Shown here: positions 35,801 to 47,399 of the stretch, piece after piece
Numbering within the stretch: the first letter of the stretch is position 1
Layout: each line of letters begins with the position of its first letter
Assembly: GCA_001683735.1 (NCBI GenBank)
Contig: LUGG01000004.1
Location: 1,922,001-1,986,000 of the forward strand
DNA from: Grifola frondosa
Lineage: Eukaryota; Basidiomycota; Agaricomycetes; Polyporales; Grifolaceae
Length of the DNA: 64,000 nucleotides
Reading direction: 5' to 3'
Program-made: the position numbers and the translations under genes
Notes under the pieces: model-generated
Database searches by the model: none
Told to the model about the DNA's origin: nothing
What the model saw: only the letters and a program-made list of their open reading frames with translations

Positions 35801-36678
35801 CACGATTATCGCCGTCTGCGAGGGCCCTACGAATAACATTAGCAGTTGTATCTAGAGAAGAAGTACACTGCACACCATATTTTGGCCAGATCATTCTTGT
35901 CCAGCCCGCTCTGACCGAACACCTCCAGCGCTGTCTCTCCACTGATGAAACCAGTGCCGCGAGTGTCCCATGCTCTGAAGATTTGATCGTAGCTTTTCTT
36001 CTCCGCTTTTGACAGCGCCCACGGCACCTTCGGAACCGCGGACCCGCGCTGAGCTTCGTTGTGCTGCTGGAACGACTGTTGCAGAGACAGCCCACCCATC
36101 TGTGGTTGGAACTGCGGCACCCCCGCTGGATTGTATGGCGCTGCCGTATTCGCTGGGAGGAAGGTATTTGACATCATTTGCAGCCGGGGATCGACAAATC
36201 CGGTCATCTGCGGTGCTAACGGACGCATACCACCACCCATGAATCCGGTAGGTTGCGCGCCTAATGGTTGTGCGTTCATGGCAGGAGAGGGATTCATGAA
36301 GCGATTCGCCGGCTGCTGCGGAGCACCCAGAAAGCCATTCCCTGGCATATTGGACTGCTGAAACTCGGGGGGATCGGTGGGACGGGCGGAACAGGGGGAG
36401 GTGGTGCGCGTTGCTGGAAGCTGCTACCAGGGAACCCCGTGGCTTGAGGCTGCAACGCCTGCTGCTGCTGGACAGGATATCCAGTCTGCTGTGGTTGCTG
36501 GAAGCCTTGCGGCCCTGGAAAACCTGTTGGCTGAGGTTGCTGAAACCCTGCTCCGCTGGCCTGGAAAGCCGGTCTGCTGCGGGGCAATACCCCCAGCTGC
36601 GAAGCCTGGTTGCTGAAACTGCTGGGGGTTATACCCCGTCTGCATAGGATACTGAAAGCCTTGTCCCCATTGTGCCAT
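29856..36678 (-). CDS. CIN1: Intersectin/Pan1-like endocytic scaffold with RhoGEF module
   Basis: This predicted protein of roughly 1,900-2,000 residues should link clathrin endocytosis to actin and Rho/Cdc42. In order there is a Gln-rich N-terminus with repeated P-Q-x-T-G-F/Y units, one EH domain (LSKAEKKSYDQIFRAWDTRG to LNLAEFHVAMGLIYR, over one intron), and a Pan1-type link LNGNNIPEQLPPEL. A long charged coiled coil and an Arg/Asp-rich stretch come next, then a Pro-rich region and a WH2 motif SALLNAIQSGMKLKK. SH3-1 (VRSLYQYQAQRPEEL) and SH3-2 (ARALYDYQGSSPDEL) follow. After an acidic Ser-rich linker comes a DH domain (AIFELITTEGTYVRDLQLIV to YPLLIKQ) and a PH domain (LLKEGLLMKAKSGRKLHAF to ECQLWMQAIE). 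The SH3 exons splice in frame onto the upstream exon, so I read one gene. This order matches Cryptococcus Cin1. Frame breaks at about 36565 and 36372 look like base errors. Confidence 0.88.
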
Positions 36679-37848
36679 TGAGGACGCAGTGAAGGATCGC
36701 AGTGCTCGTCGTTGTAGGAAGTGAACTGTTGTCGGTAAGCGACGGACACGCTGCGCCTGTCCTGACACTACAGCCCTGTGACAATGTGACCTCCCGACAA
36801 AAGTGTCACTACGTGACATTTTTGGTTCAGACGAGCTTCGAGTTTCAGAATTTGTTTAACAAGATTCATATATTAATGTCATAAAACATCAAAGCGACAC
36901 ATAAATAGCACACGGGAGGGTAATACGCGAAACATTTGCGAGAGCCAAGTGAACAGATGAGCATTGAGCAAAGACCTGTAGGGTAACGTCAGTAAATGAA
37001 GAATAACGAATTGTTTGAGAAAGTTCAGAGAACCGTGTCTCGACAAGCGCCACTATCCTTGCGGACAGAGCTCTCAGACGGCACTTCCTAATTGCATTCG
37101 GTTTGGGATCATCCCATAGCAATCTGGTAGATTGCCAATAAAAAACAACACGACTCACTTAAGATGTTGGATTGAGAGAAATAATGGAGGATTCCCTGGA
37201 GCGATGAGGTCAGTAACGGAGTTGAAAGTGGATACCAACGGCAAGAATCAGAGTTGCAAAATATTTGGCTGTTTGCTCTGCCTTCTCGTCACAGCTACAA
37301 GCTACGACTGGGGCGGCAGCGATCTCATCATCACATCATATAGAAGGAAGAACTCACTTAGTTAGGAACAAATTGAATCGCTGAAGAGCACAACGAATGA
37401 AACAGCTAAGGTCCATCAGCGCCTTTCATTACAACCACGAGAAAAAGAGCAAGGGGAGAAGAAAACCAAGTCGTGGTCGTGAACAAAGAATTGAACGCGG
37501 TCAGGAAGTTTTTGTACTCGTGGTCACGTGGCCCGATGCATCATATCCGATCACTACTTTTCAAGTGTTGGAAACTAACTAACGAACCACACAAACCGCC
37601 TATTCTAAGGCCTGAATATTGATATTGAATAGTTACGAGAAAAACCGGTCACAGTAGATTTTTCTCCAGCGAAACCAAGGGCAGACTAATTATTCACTTA
37701 CAAAGCATGCAATTGAAAGTATACTATCAATGTCGTGGACATATGCGATGGCTGGAATGACAGGAAATAAATATACATATGCACAGATCAATAGTACAAT
37801 ACCAGCTCATTGTGCCCACGTCACGACCCATGAGGTACATCATAACGT
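36679..37848. other. Intergenic, no supported gene
   Basis: Open frames of 60-90 codons on both strands lack splice partners, domains or homology that I recognise. The minus frame 36889-37158 has a hydrophobic end but nothing else. The stretch should contain the promoter of the intersectin-like gene and the 3' flank of CDC73. Confidence 0.5.
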
Positions 37849-39508
37849 TCACGCGTGCATTAACCACGGTTTGTTCGTAGTCGTCCAGCTATCTAGCGTG
37901 CGCCAGAAATGTGCGACAACAGACTTGTCGACGTGTCGACGGTGCGGGTCAATCTCACAACACATAAACAATGAGGGTGAGAATATGTCGACACGATGCG
38001 GCGAGAGTAACACACCTTCAACTCCGTGACATTCCAATCTTTGATCTTCGGGTTTGGAGGGTCATTCGTCCACGAGACGTAAATCCCTTTGACTATTGTA
38101 AAGGTCAGTAAAATTAGAAACCTGTCAAATCACCGCCTCACCATGATGAAACAGCGTCTTTGGTTCGGTCCATTTATATGGCCTGAATTGCCATGCTTGC
38201 CCAGTGGTCATCACACAGACGACCCGATCCCATGCATCCGAGCCGAATTTCGCAAGCGCCTCCGTGCTGTCCACAACAAAATACCTAAACCCAATGCGTT
38301 AGGTCGCAGACCGCCACCAGAAGAGTGAGTTTACCTCGACTGTGTCTCGGTTTCCTTGCCGGAGGGATCGATTGTCGTCCGCTTGCGGTATATCGGGATC
38401 ATGTCCTCTGGCCGAGTATTGCCTTCGGCTGCTGCTCGCGCTCGCGCTTCTTGTGAAGGTTCGAAGACAGAGTCTTGAAGAAAACGTTTGACGTTGTGCA
38501 TGGTAACGAGCGATGTGGGAGAGGATGATATGATGATGATTGGGTACTGGTGGCCTACGAGCCGACATATATTTCAGTGACCAGCCTCGTTGCAACAATA
38601 ATGCTAGGGACTTACGAGCTTTTCTGGCCTGTAATTTAGGATCTAGAAAATATAATGAATTTATGTAATAATCAAGAATGATGAACTAACCTGGTGCAGC
38701 TGCCGCCGCCGCAGCCGCGCCACCTTTGCTAATTTCTTTGAGCTTTTTGAGCTTGTCAGCGTATGCTACTCGTACAGCTGTGAAGTTCTACATATCGCGG
38801 TGAGAGGTTGTGAGAAACAATACGAGATTAGCACGTACATTGGATTTGATGCCACGCAGCACTGTGTTCCTATCTCTCAACTCAATTTCATTCTGCTTGA
38901 TCTTCTTAACAATCTCAACATCGGCAGAATCTGCCACATATCGGCGTTTAAGCGGACTACTGGATATCTCAAAGCTCTTCGACGCCGAAGGCACCAGTGG
39001 CAAAGTGGTTGAAGAGCGCAACTGGGGTGGAGACCCAGGCGGCGTCGTGGATTCTGCTGCGTACAGGCATCAACGTTACAAAAATACACGACACAGCAAC
39101 GATGCACTCACAAACAAGTGGAACAAGTCCTGACAGGCTCTCCGTCCTGCCTTCCAACCAATCCACGACCCCCTTGCGCTCGGTCACGCTCACAAAGCCA
39201 ACTGCCAACCCATTCTCTCGGGCCTGCTTCATATATTCCGCGCCAGACGCATCGCGAAGGAGCCATGCGAGATATACGGCTTCTACAGGAAAGAAATCCT
39301 GCGGGTTCGAAGATGGATCTATTGACGTTTCTCCCGGCCTGCGCAATCTTGTTGGCGTGGATTTCGGTAATGAGAGCGTTGGAGAAATGACGAGATGTGT
39401 GGCGGCAGCGAGCGTGCTAGACGGTTCTGAATCTTTAGCATAGGTTATCGGAATTTTGGATTTGATGGCTTGTCTACAGGCCAGGAGCGCGTCCGTGGAG
39501 GAGCTCAT
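37849..39508 (-). CDS. CDC73: Paf1 complex subunit CDC73 (parafibromin)
   Basis: CDC73 binds RNA polymerase II as part of the Paf1 elongation complex and supports histone modification. Start MSSSTDALLACRQAIKSKIP leads to a variable N-terminal half with DFFPVEAVYLAWLLRD and YMKQARENGLAVGFVSV. A linker with SPLKRRYVADSADVEIVKKI and ELRDRNTVLRGIKSN follows, then NFTAVRVAYADKLKKLK. The C-terminal Ras-like domain is very clear: NVKRFLQDSVFEPSQEARAR, MIPIYRKRTTIDPSG, ALAKFGSDAWDRVVCVMTTG, KWTEPKTLFHH, VKGIYVSWTNDPPNPKIKDW, and DKSVVAHFWRTLDSWTTTNK before the stop. Several short introns, no frame break seen. Ser- and Ala-rich stretches near residue 250 are low complexity. Confidence 0.95.
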
Positions 39509-40173
39509 GATAAGTGATGCAGAGAAGTAGCAAAGCGGTCGAAGGTTGGGATATAAGAGACCAGAAGAATCAAGCTTCAAGGGGGGTGCTCTTGTTGCAA
39601 CGACCGTTCGTTTAAGCTATCCTTCGACGTCGTTAGAGAGTGCTTGAGCCGTGGTCGAAAATGGGCGCTCATGGTTCCATACACTTGTCACGCGATGTCA
39701 CGCACGTATGTTCGACAACGTCGTTGCTAACCGTGGAATCTCAGTCTGCGATGCGAATCGCGAGAATATAAAGATGAAAACCAGGTTGCGACACCTTGCG
39801 TGTCCCCGCTGGGCTAGCGTTCGATGATCCTGACAAATTTCTTCTCACCTCATAATGAACCCCTTCCATTTTTATCTCACATACGTATTCGTACATACAT
39901 ACAGAACGCTTTAGCTGATGATTTAAGCAAAGAACGACGAATTTGCTAGCCTCACCAGGAATTTGTAGCTTGAATATTGAAAGGTAGTGCCACGTGTGAA
40001 GAGTATGACGAATTCGTTATCCGACTCCTCCCACTCCGGAATACTACTCGCGACACCGTTCTCTCTATACCATTGTGTTGCGGATCCATCGTGCGCTTGG
40101 CCTTTTTCGTTACCCAGTAGTCTCTCGTGCTACTCTCAACGCCGAAGGTCTGACCTGACCGAATACTATCAAC
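39509..40173. promoter_or_regulatory. Divergent promoter region between CDC73 and OPA3
   Basis: About 660 bp separate the two divergent start codons. It has no open frame of note and is AT-richer near the middle (TATCTCACATACGTATTCGT at about 39880). Promoters for both genes must lie here. No specific factor site is claimed. Confidence 0.4.
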
Positions 40174-41047
40174 ATGGCTTCAGCAAAGATTGCCACTCTT
40201 TTCATCCGAGTGAGTTTTGCGACTGATAGTTTATTTCTATGTGCACCTTCGAATCAAAATCTAAAACTTGCGGAGACTCTAGCTAAACCCATCAGCAATC
40301 AGATCAAGACTCAGGCGAAGCAGTCTGCATCACTCCTCGTATTTATGCTTAACCATGTGCTAACACATGCGCAGGGCACGAGAGGTTCCGCGAGTTCTGT
40401 GTGAGCTTAGCGCAGCGGATGTATAAGACGGAGGTGAACCTCCGCACAAACCTGCTCGGCGAGCCCGCGAAGCATGTTCGGCCTCTATCAGAAACGAAGT
40501 GCGGACTATTCTCTCCCTGCCCGTTTCATCATCCCATCCCGTAACGCCTGTTTGTGCATAGGGCGATCGAGAATGGCGCAAATGCGCTTGCAGAGGGCTT
40601 CCTCTTCGGGGTCGCCACGTTACTTATAATAGGCGAGACATGGCGTTCGTCTCGAAGCCAATCGAAGCGGCGGGACAGCGTGAACGACCAGTTAGAGGAC
40701 CTGCAAGCGAAGGTATCGAGTCTCACGCAGTCGGTGGAGACACTGACGAAGGACTATGATGGGCGATGGTCAGAGGAGCGGCAGCGGTGCGTGTCCCGCC
40801 GACCATGTGGTTACTAATGCTGAGTTTGGCAATGAGTAGAAATGACGAGCTTGCGCGGATATTGGAACGTGTAGTTGAGATAGGGCTGAGAGGCGGCTGG
40901 GCAGAGTTTGAGGATACCCCGATGCCGTTACCCCGCATACAGCTTGTGCCCTCGCGTCCACCGTCACAAGAATCTCCTGCCCCTCCCAGCGATACGTTAC
41001 CGCCAGGAACGCAGCCATCGTTGGAGACTGGACGTAGCTCGTCATGA
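40174..41047 (+). CDS. OPA3-like mitochondrial protein
   Basis: OPA3 proteins sit in mitochondrial membranes and affect lipid and morphology control. Exon 1 is MASAKIATLFIR, joined across an intron starting GTGAGT to TLAKPISNQIKTQAK, the canonical OPA3 start. Later exons give HERFREFCVSLAQRMYKTEV, NLRTNLLGEPAKHVRPLSE, then AIENGANALAEGFLFGVATL with a hydrophobic helix and ETWRSSRS. A coiled coil follows (VNDQLEDLQAKVSSL), then a Pro/Ser-rich tail after a final intron (NDELARILERVVEIGLRGG). Five exons, no frame break seen. The Pro-rich C-terminus is longer than in animal OPA3 but usual for fungi. Confidence 0.92.
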
Positions 41048-41234
41048 GGCAAGCCGAATCGCTCAAATATATATGTATCGGATATATATAGTAGACTAAT
41101 TAACCCGGATCCAAGATGACCACCGTTCTATTGCATAAGTACTGAAGTGATACTATGTGAGTTTCATAATTCTGCGCACAGCGTCCAACGAGCTGCAAAT
41201 ATTACTCACACAATCTTCATCGCTGAGCATGATC

Positions 41235-42499
41235 CTAACTTGACGCTTCAGCAGTAGCATTGACCTCTTGAATTCTAGCATCCAGCAATCTGAGCACAGT
41301 ATCCATGCCAAGCAGAACACCTTCATCGGGACCTTGGCCCGGAACAATCCTCGTATGTGCAAAGTCTATCAGCTTCACAACGTATGGGGCCCTACATGCT
41401 TTGCCTGTGTTTCGTCGTCGTCTTCATCAGTTTCTTCCTCTTCGTCTTCCATGTCCTCATCCTCACCGCACTCCTCCAGCATGTGCAGGCCTGCGCGGGC
41501 ATGCTGCCAGTCTGCCTCATATACTATGAGCAGACTCCCGCCAACCATACGCATGTGTAACTCTGCGAGTGCGTCCCGGATTTCTGCAATATCAGCGCGC
41601 AATGATTCAAGGATTGGCGCGAGGATATCGGTGGGAGGCCTGTACCCTTTTGCATTTCCGGGAACGTTTCGTCGGCGAGCGAGTCTGACGAAGATGAGGA
41701 GGATGAGGTAGATAGCAGGTTAGTCGGTGGGGTAGACGCATTTGAAGGCGGTGTCGGAGGAGTGGATGGCGCGCTGGTCGCGGTAGGAAAGAAGCGCGCA
41801 ATGCCTTCGGGTAGGTCTACAGCCTTGATGGACTTGCCGTACGACTTCGGCGTGTTCACCGGTTTGCCGGTAGCCAAGTTGTAAACCTTGCGAAAAGTTG
41901 GAACACAGCATTTCGAGCATAGGAAAGTGTCTCACCTGGAACCCTGTGAGTCGAATGCCTGTCTCTAACGATGTGGTCTCCCGGGCTTGCTTTTCCATAT
42001 GAGCGCGCTTCTCCGGAGTGGCATCTTGATCATAGAGCACAGTCCCGAGTTTAATATCGAGGATGTTAGGCTTGAGGAAAGAGTGTGAGAGGTTCTCGAG
42101 CACGAGGGATTGTAAAGACGCCAAGCAGTGCGCTCAGAATAAGCATCGCGACATCCATACAAGTGTATCAACAAAGATGCACTCATCTTTCTCGACTTCC
42201 GCAACCTCCTCCAGCACATTGATGACACCCGGCTCTATGGTCGTCACCTTTGTGTCGACTTTCCCTCTAGGCGGAGAGTGCCGTAAAACTTTGGTATAAA
42301 CGGACGGAGGTAGGCAAAGGTCGGGTCGCCTACCCGGACTGATAGAACGCGACCTCGACTGGGAGCGCGGGCTTAATGAGCAGAGACCCGTCCTCGCTGG
42401 TGAGCACGCCCGGGTGGCCGCCGACCTGTGACTCAAGAGGGATGTGCTTGGGGGTGGAGGGCAGTGGTAATGGTACAGGTGAAAGTCTTGGTGGGCGTT
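41235..42499 (-). CDS. ARG82: Inositol polyphosphate multikinase (IPK family)
   Basis: This kinase phosphorylates IP3 and IP4 in the nucleus and cytosol and feeds inositol pyrophosphate synthesis. Visible blocks are IPLESQVGGHPGVLTSEDGS, LIKPALPVEVAFYQS, FIPKFYGTLRLEGK, LENLSHSFLKPNILDIKLGT carrying the P-x3-D-x-K-x-G inositol-binding signature, RLTGFQ and SYGKSI. Next come MRMVGGSLLIVYEADW and, after an acidic insert, YVVKLIDFAHTRIVPGQGPD with the D-F-A metal site. The stop is at 41235. One base appears missing near 41382 (CAAAGCATG) to join the acidic insert to the last block. The N-terminal exon is unresolved: the frame with IPLESQ has no ATG before an upstream stop at about 42496, so a further short exon or a base error is likely. 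Confidence 0.92.
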
Positions 42500-42509
42500 A
42501 GTGCGCACG

Positions 42510-43000
42510 ATGGTACTTATCGACCACCACCGCCCCGACGACTCAGTTCTTGTTGCATATTTTCCTGAGCAACTGGCAGGATTTAGAGCAAGGAGAGAGA
42601 GCAGCGGTAGAGAACGCTGTTGCCGACGACGGCAAACAGGTGATCGCGTCGTCGATCATCACGCTCAGCGCCAACCTCGAATCGCGACTTGACCGCGACG
42701 TTGACCATGTCCATCCCGCTCGCGCTGAACCATGACGCGAACATATACCTTGCCGTCACCCTCTCCCCCTCATCTGCTCTGTTTAGCAACCCCGCTGCCC
42801 TCGCTATCCACCCCTATGTAACCCACCTCGGCAAGGCTGGACAGATACCTGATATTCAGCTGCTGAGTGTACCTCGACAGAGTTGGGAGAGGGTGCGGGA
42901 TGAGGTCATCACAGCACTGAACAGAATGGAGGGCGTTAGAAGGGTTGACGTGCAGGCACCCCCGAGGGCACGAACGAAGCGCGTGGAAGATGAGTTGTGA
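42510..43000 (+). CDS. Small protein of unknown function
   Basis: Two overlapping frames look like one small protein. The first gives LLHIFLSNWQDLEQGERAAV and DGKQVIASSIITLSANLESR; the second gives MSIPLALNHDANIYLAVTL, HLGKAGQIPDIQLLSVPRQS and VRDEVITALNRMEGVRRVDV before the stop. A one-base break near 42688 would join them. An ATG at 42510 directly followed by a GTACTT donor and a CTCAG acceptor near 42544 offers a tidy start. It is divergent from the kinase gene with almost no spacer. I do not recognise the family. Confidence 0.45.
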
Positions 43001-44875
43001 AGCAGCGAGAGAGGCGGTGGGCTAGGTGAGTTTGCTGTTTATATGCTCCCTTCTAGCGTGTTGACTACTATCTATGATAAAAGACTTGTAAGATAAGCAT
43101 CCTTGTAGAAAGTGTTTTACAATGAAAAAGTAAAATGTGTTTGAATATCGGTGCTACACTCGCACTTCGACGCCCTATGGTACAAGTGGCATTCTTCAAT
43201 TCAGTTGAGTCTTTAGTGGTTTCTTTGAGGGGTGCACCATGCTTGACGGCTCCTGGCTCTTATTCGCATGCAGACTCTCTCCATATGGTGACTCGGTACT
43301 CTTCAAACTTCGTTATGACTCCCCATAGTACACCAGTCTTTATACTCGTTTGTTGGGGACATCCGAATGTTCCGTATCAGCCAGCCAACGCTCTCTATTC
43401 CTGATGATGTAACAAGTTCGACAGGTCATAACCCGTTTGTGAGCATTTTCACGAAACTTTAAGTAAATCCTTCACAAGATATGAATTTTCTACGGTCGGA
43501 TAGTCATCAACCTTGCAAGTTCAAGGTTCGATATTTCCTGGCAGATTCACAGCTGAGCGGATTTATTTTATTTGCTTGATCACAGTGACACAACTTTATC
43601 ATATAGATAGAGCTCGCCGCAGCGGTTGGAATTGATATACAAAAGAGGTCGCCTGCTTAGCTAACTCAGCCACAGCCGCTAGTATGATGGCATAATCAGT
43701 TCAGCCACACGATTGAATAGTTCTATCATGGTGCGTTTTCCCCCTCTTCATGTTTGGAGATTTCTGAGAAACCCCGCGGCAAACGTGGCCTTTAAGATTA
43801 ATATAATCGCTTTGTCTGACTGTAGTTCGGCTCAGACGGTCCTAATGTGGAGACTTTAGCAGGTACGACGCTGGATCTCAGACATATATGTTGCGAATCC
43901 GGAAAACAACGGCTTTTTAATCTGCTGCCGACGCTTACGAACGGACTAGCCCCACCGTTTTGGCACCATCTCTATAAGCGGGCTTCTTACTCGAAAATTT
44001 ATTCCTAACATGCTGTCTACACCGGCGACACCAACTGCTGGCGACGTCGACATCCTCATCCTTGTGACCAGTCTTCTGTCTACTGATCACTGGATGTAGT
44101 TGATGTACATTCTTTTCTGGCATGCCACTGCGGTTCCTTGACGTCTGCAGGATCCACTCTGTTCTTGGAATGAGGCATCCAGGAATTCGTGAACGATACA
44201 CGCGAGGTTACGCAGGCCGTTAACTTGCATTGTTTTCTGGCTAATTAGGGGACAGCCCTTGTCATGGAATCCTGCGTCCATCTACTCCCCATTTCCTACG
44301 CAACCCTGCATTGGTGAAAGAAATAGGATATCGCATCTTCGTTCGCTAATGGCCAATATCAACCAGTATGACGGAGGTGTGGAACGAAAGAGTCTTTTCG
44401 CACGCACAGCACTCTATGAATAAATGCCTCGGTACCGGTCGACCGTTCGTGGCTTGCCTTTTGTGCACTTCGCTTATCGCATCAGCTCGGAGCCTCGGAA
44501 CGTGGAAAGCGCCATGATGGGTTCTGCGATGCAGCTCTGCCAGTGCAATCATCTGCTATCCTCGAGGCGCGCGAAGGCGCTGCGGGTGTACCTCCCATGA
44601 CGTACACATCAAGGCTCCTGTTGCCATATGAAGCGAATGATCCCTGGCTGTGTGCTTCTGGACTATCCATCGCTGTCAATTCCTCCCTCCCCACTCGTGT
44701 TTTCGTCATGTCAAGCTTTCTCGTACGTTCTGCATTCTGCCAGGTTTTTCGGAGATATTGACTAGGCTCGACTCAAGTCATCGCTTTGCCTTCGGGTGAC
44801 GGACTCATAGCTGTTCCGTGCGTGCCATGGGGATTTCATAAATACTGTCTGAACCAGACCTGGAGTGAGTGGATC
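43001..44875. other. Intergenic accessory stretch, no supported gene
   Basis: Short frames occur on both strands (for example plus 43135-43404 and minus 43935-44201) without domains or splice partners. A plus-strand stretch at 44540-44760 has LLPYEANDPW, weakly like LPYDSSTTDDP in the gene just downstream, so a decayed copy of that gene could lie here, but the likeness is too short to claim. Confidence 0.4.
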
Positions 44876-46140
44876 ATGTCTCTATATAATCAGCTCGACC
44901 TCTCCCATCTATTCTCCCCTCCGTTCGTTGATTACACGGCAGGAACATCAGCGAGTACCAACGATTCGGCCAACGTACATGCTTCATCGACAAGAAAGAA
45001 AATTCACAGTCGCTAACGTGCATTCGAACAGATACAAGATGAGCGGACATTTGAGACGACCTACCCTGCAGTTGAAATGGTGAGTGGGTCCAATGCCACT
45101 TCATCCGACGATATATCAACGTTCAGGACACCAGCTGTCTCCAATCGATATGGAGTGGATGAGGCAATTGTATATTCCCCCAGAAGTGGCTTCACTGGAG
45201 GCTTCACCCGAAAAGCGACTCTGTGTCGCCGCTCAATCAATATTATCCTATTCTATCTGAAACAGTGAGTGGCATTGAAGCCCCTGCCTTCAATGGTGCA
45301 CTGATACCTTAGATGACAGCTGTCTCCGATCGATATGGAGATGCGTCACTTGTATACCCCTCCGAAAATCGCTCCACTAGAGGCTTCCCCCAGAAGTGAC
45401 TACACACCGTCGCCTGCAGGATACTACCAACGTTTCCCCATCCCAGGGTACCCGAGTCATTCTGACATTGGTAGCGCGACGCTTCCGCTCACAGCCATGC
45501 TCCCATATGATTCATCTACGACAGATGATCCTGGAGGCTCGGCCTTGAGCCATCAGACGTCTCCCGTTCCCGCGCCGCAGCGCGTCCGTGTTCCGCAGAC
45601 TATCGAAGCTACACACAAGCGCGGGGCCTTGTGTGAAGTCAAGTTCGAAGGACGGCGTGCACTCGGCTTACGAGTACGCGACGTGTTGAAGAGTCGCACG
45701 TCGATCAAGGACAGTGAGGAGCGCGTTCTTGCAAGTACTGGAGCAAGACAAATTCGCCTTGTGATTGCAGTAAGCTTACTAGTCTTGCTATACCAGAGCT
45801 CATATCGCTAATTGGATGTCAACAGTGGCCGGGCTATGCGCATTTCGGCACATATATACCTATTCAGGACAAAGAAGGTTTCATAACTCGCGGCAAGTTC
45901 GCGCACCTCATCTGTTTTCATCTGGCGCGTTTCATGGACAAAGCTACTGTGAGTGTTTTACTCTAATATCCATCCCCCTCGTCGGTTCTGATTATCTCAT
46001 CGTAGAAAATGCGTGTCGCACAAGGTTCTGACGAGTGGATGATTGGGAAGCGCGGCATCCTCATCGAGGACCTGTGGCTCATGTCCATCGCTCCTGCTCA
46101 ACAGAATATCTGGCTTGCTGAGCTACAAGTGCGGATTTAA
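44876..46140 (+). CDS. Orphan protein, W-P-G-Y domain family, copy 1
   Basis: Start MSLYNQLDLSHLFSPPFVDY leads into a Ser/Thr-rich N-terminus. An intron 44975-45031 (GTACAT donor, CTAAC branch site, CAG acceptor) joins IQDERTFETTYPAVEM. The body exon (from about 45320) reads LSPIDMEMRHLYTPPKIAPL, then a Pro/Ser/Thr-rich stretch. The conserved C-terminal part follows: RRALGLRVRDVLKSRTS, EERVLASTGARQIRLVIA, then over an intron WPGYAHFGTYIPIQDKEGF, ITRGKFAHLICFHLARFM, and after a last intron GSDEWMIGKRGILIEDLWLM. The same C-terminal plan occurs in the gene at 47400. No enzyme motif, signal peptide or membrane segment is visible; function unknown. A 185-bp tandem duplication sits inside the gene. 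Confidence 0.6.
45080..45415 (+). repeat. 185-bp tandem duplication of intron plus exon
   Basis: Two diverged copies begin at GTGAGTGG donors at 45080 and 45265, exactly 185 bp apart. In both, CAGCTGTCTCC follows 52 bp after the donor (45132 and 45317). The exon text then aligns: CTGTCTCCAATCGATATGGA against CTGTCTCCGATCGATATGGA, and further to about 45220 and 45405. Copy 2 is open in the gene frame. Copy 1 in the same frame gives LSPIDMEWMRQLYIPPEVAS but meets TGA just before its donor, so it is skipped, altered by a base error, or dead. Confidence 0.7.
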
Positions 46141-47342
46141 ATCCACTAGACTTACGAATTTTCGTTCTGATCTGCTTTTTTTATGTGATATCTTATGGCT
46201 TTCCGAACTGTCTATATTTCCATATTTTGTTCGTGCGATTGCTTCTTTGTACTGTACTCTCTCCCCCCCCAGCTGGTCTCGAATAATTTCACAGTCCTCC
46301 AAATTCGTTCTAGATATTCCGAGGCTTTTACATCCGAGTCAGATACGATATCAGCATCGCACCGGCCCCCTTGGTACGCCTATATGCGTGTACGAGCTAA
46401 TGCTTGGTAGAAAACGTAGGCATGGTGCAAGAGGGTGCAAGTGATACATTCCTGATTCACCAGACAATGGATCGTCAGGCCTAAGGGCTCGCTACGCAGT
46501 GCTAGTGATTTGATCTGCAGGAGCCACAGCGGCCGTGACAGCGGCTACTGTGAGTGGCTCTTGCGAAGGCACGTGTGGGTCTGAGACACTCCATGCTTCC
46601 CCTCTGTCATTGCATCTTCAACTCTAAACCATATCTACAGATGGGCAATACCGCGAGCCTGTTCGCTTGTTGATCGTAATTGGCGAGTCGCGTCGATAAC
46701 TTGGATTGCGTGGGTGGCACTCCACCAAATGCTGTGTACGTAATTTTCCTCCCGCAATTCGCTAATCACATTGGAACATGGAGGATCGCACTCCTGTTTC
46801 TGTCTGTTAACAGTATAATATGTGAGTTGTGTTTGGATCCTATCGCCAGGAGTGCGTTCATGCGAAAAGTTTTTCAGCGTGAACGTTTCCAATGTGGACG
46901 AGCTGGCAGCGCAAGTTGGATACGTTAATCATCGAAGACATTTTTCCGGTGCCTTGGCATGGTTCCATTGTCTTTCTTCAAACTGGAGGCTGATCGATTA
47001 TGAGTCTAATGGCCTCCTGGCAGGTTTGTGGGCGTTCGTGATCGGCGCGCCACAAACGACTAAGCTTTTCGCCTGGGGATGCTGGATCAATGTGGCACAA
47101 TCATGTTGCCACGCGTACGGTTTTTACACCATTTCTTCGCAGGATCGCAGATCAGAACTCCGTGGCACCGTCGCTTAATTGATATCGACGCAACCAAGGG
47201 TCCATGAACAATCGGAGATATGGACGGAAACATCTCCATCACAGCCACACCAAAGCGAACATTCTGCCATTGCCGTCCTCATGGTGGTTGACGATGCGTT
47301 TGACGTAGCTGGTGGTTTCAGTGGCTCTCTTCAGCCTCTCTC
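46141..47342. other. Intergenic, no supported gene
   Basis: One plus frame of 118 codons (46822-47178) has many Trp, Cys and Ser residues and no domain I know. Other frames are shorter. The stretch ends in the promoter of the next gene. Confidence 0.4.
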
Positions 47343-47350
47343 TATAAAAG
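47343..47350 (+). promoter_or_regulatory. TATA box of the 47400 gene
   Basis: TATAAAAG lies 50 bp upstream of the ATG at 47400, followed by a C/T-rich leader (CAACCAAATCCTCGCTTTCT). TATA-driven genes are often inducible, which fits an accessory gene. I saw no equally clear TATA box directly before the housekeeping genes. Confidence 0.5.
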
Positions 47351-47399
47351 TACGCCCTCATCGGTTATCATAGCACAACCAAATCCTCGCTTTCTCAAC

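Noticed and set aside
44540..44760. Decayed extra copy of the W-x-G-Y family gene
   Set aside because: Only LLPYEANDPW resembles the downstream gene; too short to support.
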